From: Myxococcales bacterium
GTDB lineage: Bacteria; Myxococcota_A; SURF-8
Length of the DNA: 64,000 nt
Direction: 5' to 3'
Assembly (NCBI GenBank): GCA_003598065.1
Contig: QZKR01000028.1
Location: 1-64,000 of the forward strand
A program made the position numbers and the translations under genes. The notes under the pieces are model-generated. The model did no database searches. It was not told the DNA's origin and saw only the letters and a list, made by a program, of their open reading frames with translations. This document shows, piece by piece, positions 9,471-19,230 of this stretch. The first letter of the stretch is position 1, and every line of letters starts with the position of its first letter.

Positions 9471-11105
9471 TTGGAGAGATTCGGAAACGCCGTTGCGGGT
9501 CCTGCCCGTTCCCAGGCCGGAGGGTTTGGTTCGTGGGTCCTGTTCTTTACAGGACTGGTTCTGCTCTCCTTCATCCTTTACTTCCGCGTGATCGCCTACC
9601 CCTACTTGTACGACGACTGGGCGGTGTTGAAAAACGCCGCCGCGCAGACGCCGATGGACTATCTGGCCCAGGTGTTTTCACCCGAGGGGAAAGTGCTTTA
9701 TCGGCCGCTGGGCCTGCTCTACATGTTCGCCGTGCAGCGCCTCTTCGGCGACAATCCCGTCCCCTTCCATCTGGCGGCCCTGGTTCTGCACGCCGCCAAC
9801 GCCCTGCTGACGGCGCTGGTCGTGAACCGCCTGTTTGGAGAACGCCGGCTGGCTTGTGCGGCGGGGCTGGTTTATCTCGGAGCATTTTCCGCACATCTGG
9901 TCCCGCTGCTCTGGCTGAGCGGGATTTTCGATTTGGGAGGAACGTTCCTTTCGCTATTGGCGCTGCTTTTCTTTTTGCAGGGTCGGGCGCTTCCCGCCGC
10001 CGCCGCCTTGCTGGCGGCATTGTTTTTCAAGGAATCGAGCCTGTTGACGCCGGCGGTTATGGCGGCTTGCGGACTGGTTTTGCCGGATGGAACGAGTCCA
10101 ACGCCGCTTCGGTTCCGGGAAATCGGCGAGCGGGTCGCGCCCTCGGCGGCGATCGCCGTCGCCTTCGCCGCGCTCAAACTATTCGGACAATCGCCGTTCG
10201 CGCTGTCCGAAGGGCACCCCTATTACTTGGCGTTGCAGCCGCGTTCGATGGGCGTCAACCTGCTGCGCTATGCGACGTGGGGAGTTCAGGCGCTTCTCCC
10301 GCCCTTCGCGGTTCTCGCGCCCGAGACGGCGAAAGCGGCGGCGGGCGCGGCCGTCGGCGCGGGCGTGCTTGTGCTGGCGTATTCGCTTGCGCGGATGCGG
10401 CGTTATTTCAAAGGGCCGCAGCGGCTTGGCCCGGCGACGGATCGAAGAGAGTGGGCCTTGTGGGCCTGGGTTCTGCTCGGGCTTGCGCCGGTGCTTCCCC
10501 TGCCCAATCATGCGTTTCGCTACTATCTCGTGTTTTCGTTGCCTGCGCTGGCCGCGATCGCCCTGCTCTGGGCTCGAAGGGGCCTGACCGGCTGTCGGAT
10601 TCGGAGTGAACGGCAGCCGACGTGGCTTCTCGTTCTGGCCCTGCTGCACGTATCGTCCGCCGTTGCTTTCCTGCCCGTCTTCGATGCCCGCGCCTGCGGC
10701 CTCGCCGAGCACCAGGAAGCCACGTTCGTCTGTCAGGGCAAAAGGGTGGCCATGGCCAGGGAAGCCTTGCGGCAAGCCTTCTTGGGCGAACGGCGTCTCC
10801 CGGAGCGCTCGGCGATCGTGTTCGACCGACTCGACGTCTGGGCTTTTCATCGGAATGCGGGGCCTCGGCTTTGGCTGTCGGACGAAAGCCTGGAAGTATA
10901 CGCCCTGGAGGAAATCAAAAGGGACGCGTCCGGATTGTACGTGCAAGACGTGGCGCGGGATCAGGTGGAAGCTCATTATCTGAAGCCGGCGGGGGCGGAA
11001 AAACGCTATTTGGATCCCCGGCGCACGTTTCTGTTTCGCTTCGGCGACCATCCATCGCCTCGGGTGGAGGAAGCCGCCCTGCCTGTCGAGATCGGGCCGC
11101 CTTAA
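9471..11105 (+). CDS. Polytopic membrane protein, GT-C glycosyltransferase-like
   Basis: A 544-aa protein with about ten predicted hydrophobic helices (first at about 22-40), then a soluble C-terminal region from about residue 400. An early loop reads AYPYLYDDWAVLKNA. An acidic pair after the first helix is typical of lipid-linked-sugar GT-C enzymes, and YRPLGLLYMF follows in the second segment. The start is TTG with a G-rich upstream AGGGGCGG. Two other proteins in the window (45123 and 51894) have a similar plan. A role in surface glycosylation is inference; substrate unknown. Confidence 0.72.
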   Translation: MERFGNAVAGPARSQAGGFGSWVLFFTGLVLLSFILYFRVIAYPYLYDDWAVLKNAAAQTPMDYLAQVFSPEGKVLYRPLGLLYMFAVQRLFGDNPVPFHLAALVLHAANALLTALVVNRLFGERRLACAAGLVYLGAFSAHLVPLLWLSGIFDLGGTFLSLLALLFFLQGRALPAAAALLAALFFKESSLLTPAVMAACGLVLPDGTSPTPLRFREIGERVAPSAAIAVAFAALKLFGQSPFALSEGHPYYLALQPRSMGVNLLRYATWGVQALLPPFAVLAPETAKAAAGAAVGAGVLVLAYSLARMRRYFKGPQRLGPATDRREWALWAWVLLGLAPVLPLPNHAFRYYLVFSLPALAAIALLWARRGLTGCRIRSERQPTWLLVLALLHVSSAVAFLPVFDARACGLAEHQEATFVCQGKRVAMAREALRQAFLGERRLPERSAIVFDRLDVWAFHRNAGPRLWLSDESLEVYALEEIKRDASGLYVQDVARDQVEAHYLKPAGAEKRYLDPRRTFLFRFGDHPSPRVEEAALPVEIGPP

Positions 11106-11213
11106 GCTCCTGCAAATTCAGCGCTAACCTTGTCTCAGAGCCTCCTTTAATTCTCTTTGTCGTCCGGTTGGCCATCGGTTAAGATCGAGTTAATTTCAAA
11201 TAAGGAGATCCCC

Positions 11214-12944
11214 ATGCTCCAGCGTTTCACTTGGGCGGTCGCTCTTGCTGTCGGTCTGGCGCTTGCCGCCGCGCCCGAGGTTTCCGCCGAGCCGCGCTAC
11301 AGCGCCGACGGTTCGCAGGTGTTCTGGTTCGTCCAGATCTCCGATACGCACGTCTCGACTTTCTTCAACAGCGACTATGACGACCGCCTGCTCTGGGCCT
11401 TGGGCGAAGGCGTGCAGACGGTGGGGCCGTGGTTCGTCGTCGTCACCGGAGACCTCACCGACTCCACCGACGGCGTGGTCTACGGCACGGGCCCGCACCT
11501 TGTCGAATGGCAGGAATACCGCAGCCTCCTCGCCCAGGCAGGGGTGGCGGAGGATTTCTATTTCGACCTGCCCGGCAACCACGACGCTTACGGCGACGGC
11601 CAGTTGCGTTTTTACCGCCAGAATGCGCTTTCTCCTTCAGCCTACCTCTCGACGCAGCCCTACTGGGCGGTCGATATGCCTTACGGCCAGTTCAATTTCT
11701 TCGGCGCGGCCGACCCGGCCAACGACGGTCTGCAATGGCCCTGGGACAACGACCAGTTCACCGACGAGGAAATGAACGAATTGGAAACGAACCTCGCCTG
11801 GCTGGGCGAGGCGGATTTCGCCATGGCCTTCGGCCACCACGACTTCGCCGGGGTGGCCAATTCCGAGCGCTTCCTCACCATCCTGCTCGCCGCAGGCGCG
11901 ACCTATTACGCCCACGGCCACGAGCACGATCTGGGCGCGCGCCTGGACTCCGACGGCGTGCTGCGCTTCCGCATCGATTCGCTCGGGCAGAGCACGGACA
12001 ACCACTTCGCCGTTTACGCCCTGGACGACGGCGCGCTCTCGACGACGGCCGTTTCCGGCGCCTCGCCCTGGCCGTTGATCGTCGTCACCGCGCCCGTGGC
12101 GGCGCGCTACGACTTCACCGGCCGCAACGCCGAAGACCGCTCGGGGCGGCTTCCCGACGGCCGCCTCGGCCAGCGGGCCCGCGCCGACGAGACCCCCGTG
12201 GACAATCCCCACGCGCCGGGCGTGCCGCGCCAGTGCGCGCAGGCGCCGTTGCGGGCGCTCGTTTTCGACAAGGGCGGCGTGGTTTCCGTGCGCTTCCGCA
12301 TCGACGGCGGCGAGTGGCGGCCGATGAGCGAGCGGGGCGGCGCGCCGGAGCAGTGGCGGGCCCGTTTCGACGCGACGCCGCTTGCCGACGGGCTGCACGC
12401 GCTGTCCGTGGAGGCGCAGGGGACGCAGACCGTCGCCGAAACGATCCAGTTCCGCGTCGTCGATCTCCCTTGCGACATCGGCGAAGAGGATGCCGACGAG
12501 CCGCTGGAACAGGGGCGGGTCCGCAGGCTGTTTAACGAAACGGACGGCGACGCGCCCGATGGAGACGTTCCCGACGGCGATATTCCGGACGGCGACGTTT
12601 CGGATGGCGACCTGCCCGATGGCGACGAGGATTTTGAGACCGCCGACGGCGATGTCGGCGATGGCGACGAGCCAACGCCCGCCGATGGCGATGAAATTCC
12701 CGACGGCGACGAAGAAGCATCGCCACCCGATGCGACGGACGGCGATGCTCCGGGCGACGGCGATCCGATCATCGAGGTTCCGGACGGCGACCACAACTCG
12801 ATCATCCCGCCCGAAACCGGCGACGACGGGGCCGGTTCCGGTGGCTGTGCGGCGACGACCGCCGCCCCCTGGGCATGGGCGCTGTTTGCGGCGTTGGCCA
12901 TGGCGAGGGGCAGGCGGAAACGGCAAGCGTCCGGGGAAATATAA
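11214..12944 (+). CDS. Secreted metallophosphoesterase with C-terminal DGD tract and MYXO-CTERM-like anchor
   Basis: 576 aa with a cleavable signal peptide ending near EVSA (about 25). Calcineurin-like metal-binding motifs are complete: ISDTHVS (Asp44, His46), VVTGDLTD (about 77-84), LPGNHDAY (about 119-126), FGHHDFAG and HGHEHDLG. A beta domain follows, then an acidic DGD tract (about 443-527). The protein ends with GSGGC, a hydrophobic helix, and GRRKR, the three-part layout of MYXO-CTERM-type sorting signals. The enzyme would therefore be held at the surface by its C-terminus. Phosphoesterase substrate unknown. AGGAG precedes the ATG. Confidence 0.9.
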   Translation: MLQRFTWAVALAVGLALAAAPEVSAEPRYSADGSQVFWFVQISDTHVSTFFNSDYDDRLLWALGEGVQTVGPWFVVVTGDLTDSTDGVVYGTGPHLVEWQEYRSLLAQAGVAEDFYFDLPGNHDAYGDGQLRFYRQNALSPSAYLSTQPYWAVDMPYGQFNFFGAADPANDGLQWPWDNDQFTDEEMNELETNLAWLGEADFAMAFGHHDFAGVANSERFLTILLAAGATYYAHGHEHDLGARLDSDGVLRFRIDSLGQSTDNHFAVYALDDGALSTTAVSGASPWPLIVVTAPVAARYDFTGRNAEDRSGRLPDGRLGQRARADETPVDNPHAPGVPRQCAQAPLRALVFDKGGVVSVRFRIDGGEWRPMSERGGAPEQWRARFDATPLADGLHALSVEAQGTQTVAETIQFRVVDLPCDIGEEDADEPLEQGRVRRLFNETDGDAPDGDVPDGDIPDGDVSDGDLPDGDEDFETADGDVGDGDEPTPADGDEIPDGDEEASPPDATDGDAPGDGDPIIEVPDGDHNSIIPPETGDDGAGSGGCAATTAAPWAWALFAALAMARGRRKRQASGEI

Positions 12945-12945
12945 A

Positions 12946-12981
12946 AAAAACGGGGCAAGGCGTGAGCCCTGCCCCGTTTTG
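12946..12981. terminator. Bidirectional Rho-independent terminator
   Basis: The hairpin pairs AAAACGGGGC (12947-12956) with GCCCCGTTTT (12971-12980) between two convergent genes. The plus strand ends in TTTT. The minus strand continues into an eight-T run (complement of 12943-12950), so it should terminate the RRM transcript particularly well. Confidence 0.85.
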
Positions 12982-13017
12982 GAGCTAGCTTAGGTTTGCG
13001 GTCGAAGCCGCTGGTCC

Positions 13018-13302
13018 TTAGTAGCGCCGTCCCCGCCCGCCGCCGTCGCGACGCGGCTCCCTTTCCTGGGCGACGCTGACCTTGATGGTCCGCCCGTCCA
13101 GATCTTTGCCATCCATCGCCAGCGCCTTCTCGGCATCCGCCTGGTTGGCGAAGGTCACGAAACCGAAGCCGCGGCTGCGGCCAGTCTCGCGATCGGTGAT
13201 GACCTTGGCCTCCTCGATCTGGCCGAAGGGCGCGAAAGCCCTCTCCAAACCAGCATTGTCCGTGTTCCAGGAGAGGCCGCCGACGTAAAGTTTGTTCTGC
13301 AT
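13018..13302 (-). CDS. RRM-domain RNA-binding protein
   Basis: 94 aa with a single RNA recognition motif: RNP2 LYVGGL (5-10) and RNP1 RGFGFVTF (44-51). A short Arg/Gly-rich tail ends GGGRGRRY. Bacterial proteins of this type bind single-stranded RNA and are often cold-induced. The gene is monocistronic, with a terminator just downstream and a good promoter about 145 nt upstream giving a long leader. Confidence 0.93.
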   Translation of the reverse strand: MQNKLYVGGLSWNTDNAGLERAFAPFGQIEEAKVITDRETGRSRGFGFVTFANQADAEKALAMDGKDLDGRTIKVSVAQEREPRRDGGGRGRRY

Positions 13303-13445
13303 GCAAGGATCCTTTCTGAAAGTGAGGCCGAGCCCCAGGACTATTCCCGATAAGGCGATGCTGGCGAATTGCGGTGGATGTTTTCGAGAGGCGTGTCTGA
13401 AGACATGACCGATAATCGCAAAGCCATCACCATGGGCTCGATCCG

Positions 13446-13474
13446 TATTTATTCGAAAAATAAAGGCAAAGCAA
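13446..13474 (-). promoter_or_regulatory. Sigma70-type promoter for the RRM gene
   Basis: On the minus strand TTGCTT and TAAATA are separated by 17 nt in an AT-rich patch. The inferred start near 13438 leaves a 5' leader of about 135 nt before the RRM start codon. Confidence 0.55.
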
Positions 13475-13580
13475 GAAAAAAATGACTGCCGCGCTCGGGA
13501 AACCGAGGCGCCGCCATTTTCGGCGTTTCCGGTCCCGCCCCCTGCCGTTCGGATCGCGGTTTTGCTTTCCCCGCCGGCGG

Positions 13581-14951
13581 TTAGGGGGATTCCTTCAAGA
13601 GCGGGTCGTACTCGCCCACCGCTTTGTTCAGGGTCAGCGCGTTGAGGTCGTGCTGGAGCTTCTCCATGATCAGGCCGACCCGAGCGTTGCCGAGCTGCGT
13701 CCGCGCGGCGAGCACGTCGAGGCTCGTCGCCAGGCCGATTTCGTATTGACGCGTCACGAGGTGGTGCGTTTCCTCGGCGAGCCGCGCCTGTTCCCCGGCC
13801 ATCTCCACGTTGCGCCGGCTTTTCGCCAGCTCGCGCAGATTCGTGTCCACTTCCTGGCGGATGTTCAAATCAAGCTGACGGGAGTTGTTGGCCGCCTCGC
13901 GGATCTTCGAATCGCGCTCGTACAACTCGGCGATGCGCAGACCGCCGTCCAGGAGATCCCATTTCGCTCCGAAGATCAGCCGCCAGCTATCGTGCTCGCC
14001 GGAGAAACCGGCCGCCGAGTCCCACATCCAGTTGTAAGTGACGTCGAAAGTCGGGACCCACTTGACCCAGGTATCGATTTTCTCGCGCTGGGTCATCTCT
14101 TCGGCAAGATGCGCGGCCCGCAGGTCGAGCCGGTCCGTAAGCGCTTTCTCGATCAGCGCATTCCGCCCGTCCTGGACGGCGGCCACGGGCTCGGGGACGG
14201 CCGTCTCATAAGGCTCTTTCACGCCGATGAGGTAGCTTAGGGCCGTCTTCGCCAGGGCGTGAGCGTCCTGGGCGTTTTTCAACTGCTTTTCCTGCTCCTT
14301 CACGTCCAATTCGGCCCGCAAAAGATCGATCTTCGTCGCCTGGCCCACGTCGAGCCGCGCCCGGCTTAGACGCAGGAACTCTCGGGCGTTCTCAAGGTTC
14401 TGCTCGGCCGCCTTCACCATTTCCTTCGCGGAGTTTATCTGATAGTAGGCGCTGGCGACGGCGAACAGAAGGTCGCTCTTCTGGTGCCGGCCCGAGGCGC
14501 GGGCGAAATCCTCGTTGTCGTAGGCGTTTTTCAAGAGCGGGATCGAGCGGGCGTTGAAGATCGCCATGTTGGCCGTAAAGCCGACATTCTGCCCCCAGCG
14601 TTCCTGGATCACGCTCTCCGACAGCGGCAGATCGCCGCCGGCGAGCAGGTCCGCCGGATCGACGTTCGTCAGGTCGGGGAACTCGATAGCGACTTTCTTG
14701 TCGTTGAGCGTCACCGAACCGTCGGCGCTGAAACTCGGCAGAAGCATCGCCCAGGCTTTGTAGATCAGCATCTCCGACTGGTAAATGCGCTCGCCGACGT
14801 TCTGGATCGACGGATTGAATTGCAAAGCCAGCTTGCGGGCCTGCTCCAGGGTGACGACCGGCCCGTTTTCCTGGGCGAACAAAGCGCCCGCAGGAGCGGC
14901 CGCGACGGCCGCCGCCAGGATGAACGCCGAGACGACGCGAAGCGTTTTCAT
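13581..14951 (-). CDS. TolC-family outer-membrane efflux protein
   Basis: 456 aa with a signal peptide ending AGALFAQ. Two OEP repeats form the alpha-barrel/beta-barrel channel: the first around VTLEQARKLALQFNPSI, the second covering the C-terminal half to about 450. It starts 16 nt after the RND pump stop and completes an adaptor-pump-channel operon. It carries exported substrates across the outer membrane; which substrates is not evident. Confidence 0.9.
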   Translation of the reverse strand: MKTLRVVSAFILAAAVAAAPAGALFAQENGPVVTLEQARKLALQFNPSIQNVGERIYQSEMLIYKAWAMLLPSFSADGSVTLNDKKVAIEFPDLTNVDPADLLAGGDLPLSESVIQERWGQNVGFTANMAIFNARSIPLLKNAYDNEDFARASGRHQKSDLLFAVASAYYQINSAKEMVKAAEQNLENAREFLRLSRARLDVGQATKIDLLRAELDVKEQEKQLKNAQDAHALAKTALSYLIGVKEPYETAVPEPVAAVQDGRNALIEKALTDRLDLRAAHLAEEMTQREKIDTWVKWVPTFDVTYNWMWDSAAGFSGEHDSWRLIFGAKWDLLDGGLRIAELYERDSKIREAANNSRQLDLNIRQEVDTNLRELAKSRRNVEMAGEQARLAEETHHLVTRQYEIGLATSLDVLAARTQLGNARVGLIMEKLQHDLNALTLNKAVGEYDPLLKESP

Positions 14952-14967
14952 TTCCGCTTCTCCTTTC

Positions 14968-17900
14968 CTATTTCGAGGCCGCGCCGAAGCGCGAGCCGAA
15001 CCGCGTCTTGACCCAGTCGATCATTTGCACCTGGAAGAGATACATCACCGGCACCATGATCAGCGTGAGAACCGTGGTGAACGAGAGCCCGAAGATCACC
15101 GCCCGGGCGAAGGGTCCCCACCATTCGATGGTCGAGGATCCGAAATCGACCGCGAAATTCTTGAAGTCGATGTTGACGCCCAGCGCCAGGGGCAGCATGC
15201 CCAGGATGGTGGTGATCGCCGTGAGCAAAACGGGCCTGAAGCGCGTCATGCCGGCGCGCACCAGGGCCTCGAAGACGGGCATCCCCCGCTGGCGAATGAG
15301 GATGTTGCAGTAATCGATCAATACGATGGCGTTGTTGACGGCCACGCCGGCCAGCGAGATCACCGCCATGCCGGTCATGATGATGCTGAACTTGTCCTGG
15401 GAGAGCACGAGGCCGAACATCACGCCGATCAGCGACATGACCACCGAACCCATGATGATCGTCGGCTGGAGGAAGGAATCGAACTGGGCGATGAGCACCA
15501 TCAGAATAAGGAAGACGCCGATGAAAAAAGCTTCGCTCAAGAAGGCGGCGGCCTTCTGCTGCTCTTCGCTTTCGCCGCTGTAATAGATCGAATAACCCGC
15601 CGGCAGCGGAACCTTGGCGGAGATCAGCGCCACGACCTCCGGCATGATCTCCGCCGAGCTGCGGCCCGACACCTCCGCCGAGACGAGCACCGTGCGCTTC
15701 TGGTCGATATGGTTGATGCTGCCCAGGCCGCCCGTCGTCTCCACATGCGCCACGTCCCGCAGCGGGATGATGACGTCGTCCTCGCCTTTCACCTTGATGT
15801 TCAGCAGGTCGTCGATCGACTTGCGGTAATCGGCGTCGTAGCGCACGACGATGTCGTATTCCTCGTCGCCCTCGCGCAGCACCGACGCCTCCGCGCCGTT
15901 GACCGCCGTGCGCACCGCCTGGCTGATGACGGCCGTGTTGACCTTGCGCAGCATCGCCTTCTCGCGGTCAACGTCGATGCGGATCTCGGGCTTGCCGCCC
16001 TCGTAGTCGTCCTTGATGTCCACGACGTTCGGCGCCGTCTGCAGAAGCTCCTTCACCTGCCGGGCCAGGCCGTTCAGAATGTCGTAATTATCGCCGCTGA
16101 TCTCCACGGACACCGGCGCGCCGGTGGGCGGACCATGCTCCTCCACGTCAACGCGGAATTCGGCGCCGATGAGCCCTTTGAGCCTTTCTCGGATGGCGGT
16201 GATTGTGTCCCAGGTGGAACGGGGACGTTCGTGGCGGTCCTTGAATTCCAGATCGGCCACGGCGATGTTGGGCGAGCCGCCGAAAGAGAAAGCGCTGCCG
16301 CTGAAGCCGACGTTGGCCACCGTGACTTCCGTATTGTCGTCGCCGACGGTGATCGCTTCCACCTGCTTCACCATCTCGTCGGTGGTGGCGAGGGCCGTTC
16401 CTTGCGGCGCTTTGATCGACACTTGAGCCCGGTCGGGCGTGGTGGTGGGGAACAGCTCCACGCCCGCGCCGAACAGGCCCATGGCGACGAGCGCCAGAAC
16501 CAGCAAGACGTTGCTGGAGGCCACCATCGTTTTCGGGCGCCTGAGCGACCAGATGAGAAACGCCTTGTAGCCTTTCAGGAGCCAGTGGCGCGCCTCGCCG
16601 CTGTCATCGACGAGCGCGCGGCTGCCCTTGGTGCTTAAAAATCCGTGCGCCACGACGGGATTGATGACGAGCGCGACGAACAGCGAGGCGACCAGCACGA
16701 TGATGACGGTCTTCGGCAGGTAGCTCATGAACTCGCCCATGACGTCGGGCCAGAAGACCATCGGCACGAAGGCCATGACCGTCGTCAGGGTCGATGTAGC
16801 CACGGGCCAGGCGACTTCCTTCGTCGCGTCCAGGGCGGCCTGCCAGCGAGACTTGCCCTCCGCGACATGGCGATAGATGTTCTCCACCACGACGATCGAA
16901 TTGTCCACCAGCATGCCCAGGGCGAGGATGAGCGAGAAGAGAACGACCATGTTCAGCGTGATGCCGAATATCCGCAGAACGATGAAGGTCAGAAGCATCG
17001 ACAGCGGAATGGCGATGGCCACGAATGTCGCATTGCGCAGTCCCATGGTGATGAAAAGAATGCCGATGACGAGGATCAGGCCGCTGATAATGCTGTTCTC
17101 CAGGTCGGAGACCATGTCCTTGACCATCTTGCTCTCGTCCTGGCGAATGGCGATCCGCGTGCCGGCGGGAAAGGTCGGCTCCATCTCCTTCAGGATCTCG
17201 CGGACCTTGTCGGCGATGGCGACGATGTTTTCGCCGGCGCGCTTCTTCACGCGCAGCGTCACGCCCTCTACGCCGTTGGCGCGGCTGATCGTGGTGCGCT
17301 CCTCGAAACCGTCCACCACCCGCCCGATGTCGCGCAGTTTGATCGGCCGTCCCTCCGGCGCCTTGACAACAATATCCTCCATCAGCGCCACGTTCTGATA
17401 CTCGCCGGGGATGCGCACCGCATATTTACTCTGGCCCAGGTCCAGGCTGCCGGCCGGCGTGGTCAGGTGTTCCTCCTGAATGCGGTTGATGACGTCGCCG
17501 ACGCCGAGCTTGTAATATTCGAGCCGCGCCGGGTCGAGATAGATCTGGATCTCGCGCGTGATGCCGCCGGTGAGATCGACGCCGAGTACGCCTGGAACCT
17601 GCTCGATGCGGTCTTTCACGTCGTCGGAGAGGTTTTTCACCTTCGCCAGACCATAATCGCCGGAGAGGTTGATCAGCATCATCGGGAACTCGGAAACGTT
17701 GATCTCGATCAGCACCGGCTCCTCGGCGTCATGGGGCAGATCGGGCTTGGCTTTGTCAACCTTGTCGCGCACCTTCTGATAGGCGTCGTCCATATCGACG
17801 TCGCTCTCCAGCTCGATCTGCACGATCGACGCCGATTCGGCGCTCGACGAGGTGAGCTTCTTGACGTCCTTGAGTTCCTTGACTTCGCGCTCGATGATGT

Positions 17901-18093
17901 TGGTGACGAGCTTCTCCATGTCCTCCGGGGCCACGCCGGGGTAGAGCGTCTGCACCAGGATGATGGGGATCTCCACGTCCGGCGCGGCCTCCAGCGGCAG
18001 GGCGCGGTAGGCGACGATGCCCGCCAGCGCGATGAAGGCGATCAGGACGTAGATCGTGCTTTTGAATTTCAGGGCCAGTTCGGTGATGTGCAT
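14968..18093 (-). CDS. RND-family inner-membrane efflux pump (HAE1-like)
   Basis: 1041 aa, full length for AcrB/MdtB-type pumps. Two sets of six TM helices flank large periplasmic domains. TM4 carries LALGMLVDNSIVVVENI. Only the first of the two aspartates found in AcrB (Asp407-Asp408) is kept and the second is Asn, a variant common outside enterobacteria. It would use proton motive force to export hydrophobic compounds. Flanked by its adaptor upstream (87-nt gap) and channel downstream. Confidence 0.92.
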   Translation of the reverse strand: MHITELALKFKSTIYVLIAFIALAGIVAYRALPLEAAPDVEIPIILVQTLYPGVAPEDMEKLVTNIIEREVKELKDVKKLTSSSAESASIVQIELESDVDMDDAYQKVRDKVDKAKPDLPHDAEEPVLIEINVSEFPMMLINLSGDYGLAKVKNLSDDVKDRIEQVPGVLGVDLTGGITREIQIYLDPARLEYYKLGVGDVINRIQEEHLTTPAGSLDLGQSKYAVRIPGEYQNVALMEDIVVKAPEGRPIKLRDIGRVVDGFEERTTISRANGVEGVTLRVKKRAGENIVAIADKVREILKEMEPTFPAGTRIAIRQDESKMVKDMVSDLENSIISGLILVIGILFITMGLRNATFVAIAIPLSMLLTFIVLRIFGITLNMVVLFSLILALGMLVDNSIVVVENIYRHVAEGKSRWQAALDATKEVAWPVATSTLTTVMAFVPMVFWPDVMGEFMSYLPKTVIIVLVASLFVALVINPVVAHGFLSTKGSRALVDDSGEARHWLLKGYKAFLIWSLRRPKTMVASSNVLLVLALVAMGLFGAGVELFPTTTPDRAQVSIKAPQGTALATTDEMVKQVEAITVGDDNTEVTVANVGFSGSAFSFGGSPNIAVADLEFKDRHERPRSTWDTITAIRERLKGLIGAEFRVDVEEHGPPTGAPVSVEISGDNYDILNGLARQVKELLQTAPNVVDIKDDYEGGKPEIRIDVDREKAMLRKVNTAVISQAVRTAVNGAEASVLREGDEEYDIVVRYDADYRKSIDDLLNIKVKGEDDVIIPLRDVAHVETTGGLGSINHIDQKRTVLVSAEVSGRSSAEIMPEVVALISAKVPLPAGYSIYYSGESEEQQKAAAFLSEAFFIGVFLILMVLIAQFDSFLQPTIIMGSVVMSLIGVMFGLVLSQDKFSIIMTGMAVISLAGVAVNNAIVLIDYCNILIRQRGMPVFEALVRAGMTRFRPVLLTAITTILGMLPLALGVNIDFKNFAVDFGSSTIEWWGPFARAVIFGLSFTTVLTLIMVPVMYLFQVQMIDWVKTRFGSRFGAASK

Positions 18094-18180
18094 GGAAATT
18101 TCTCCCTCGCCCGGCGCGGCGACTTGCGCCGGACCCGCAGACCCACAGCCCCAGAAAGCGAGTTGACTTTTTGGAAGCGG

Positions 18181-19230
18181 CTAATTCGTGACGGCGGTCA
18201 CCGGGTGGCCATCGACGAGTTGCCGCTGACCGACGACGATCACGAGATCGCCTTCCTTGACGCCCTCGGTGAGCACGACGCGGTCGCCGGTGGTGGGACC
18301 GAGCTTCACCTCGCGTTTGCGGGCGATGCCGTTGTCGTCCACGAAGATGCTGCGTTGGCTGGCTTCCTCGATCACCACGTCCTGCCTGAAGACCACGACG
18401 TCCTTGTGCGTCCGCGCGCCGATGCGCAGTGTGGCGGCCATGCCGACCATGATCTGGTAGTCGGGGTTATCGACGTTGACGCGCACCTGGAAGGTCCGGC
18501 TCAGCGGGTCGGCGGCGGGCAGGACGACGTGGATGACGCCGTCGAAATCCTGGTTTAAAGCGTCGATCTTCACTTTGACCGGCGCGCCGCGCTTCACGGC
18601 GGCGACCTGCGTCTCCGGGGCCTGCGCCTCGATGACGATCGTCCGGTAATCGACGAGCATGAAAATCGGCGAGCCGGGGCCGACGTACTCACCGGCCTCG
18701 ACGAATTTGCGGGCCACGATGCCGTCGCTGGCGGCGGCGACGACGCTTTTGTCGAAGTTGACCTTGGCGATCCGCAGTCCGGCGCGGGCCTGGATCATCG
18801 CCGACTCAGCCTCGTCGATCTGTTGCTGGCTGGCCAGTTCCTCGCCGCGCAAGGTCTTGAACCGGTTGAAGGTTTTCTCGGCCAGGTCGTAGTTGGCCTG
18901 GGCCTGGTCGGCCTGCGCCTTGAGCATCTCGTAATTGATGCGGGCCAACACTTGGCCTTTCTTGATGCGATCGCCCAGATCGGCTTCCAGGTATTCCACC
19001 CGGCCCGGCGTTTCCGCTGCGTAGGTGACGGTCTTATCGGCCGCAGTATGTCCTGAAAGGGTAATAAATTCAGTGAATTCCGTAAGCGCCGCCGGTTGGA
19101 CCTTGACATTTACCGGTTTGGCTTCCGGCTTCGCCGCCGGCTCCTGGGAATGAGCCGGCGAGCAACCGGTTGCAAACGCGGCGAGACCCAATGCCAGGAT
19201 CAGCATCATGATCGGGGTGGTAACTTTCAT
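18181..19230 (-). CDS. RND efflux periplasmic adaptor lipoprotein (membrane fusion protein)
   Basis: 349 aa with a lipobox FATGC (Cys23). The half-lipoyl motif PGRVEYLEADLGDRIKKGQV precedes an alpha-helical hairpin (about 100-155). Beta-barrel and membrane-proximal domains follow, ending at the C-terminus. It bridges the RND pump and the TolC-like channel and is the first gene of the three-gene operon. Confidence 0.92.
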   Translation of the reverse strand: MKVTTPIMMLILALGLAAFATGCSPAHSQEPAAKPEAKPVNVKVQPAALTEFTEFITLSGHTAADKTVTYAAETPGRVEYLEADLGDRIKKGQVLARINYEMLKAQADQAQANYDLAEKTFNRFKTLRGEELASQQQIDEAESAMIQARAGLRIAKVNFDKSVVAAASDGIVARKFVEAGEYVGPGSPIFMLVDYRTIVIEAQAPETQVAAVKRGAPVKVKIDALNQDFDGVIHVVLPAADPLSRTFQVRVNVDNPDYQIMVGMAATLRIGARTHKDVVVFRQDVVIEEASQRSIFVDDNGIARKREVKLGPTTGDRVVLTEGVKEGDLVIVVGQRQLVDGHPVTAVTN

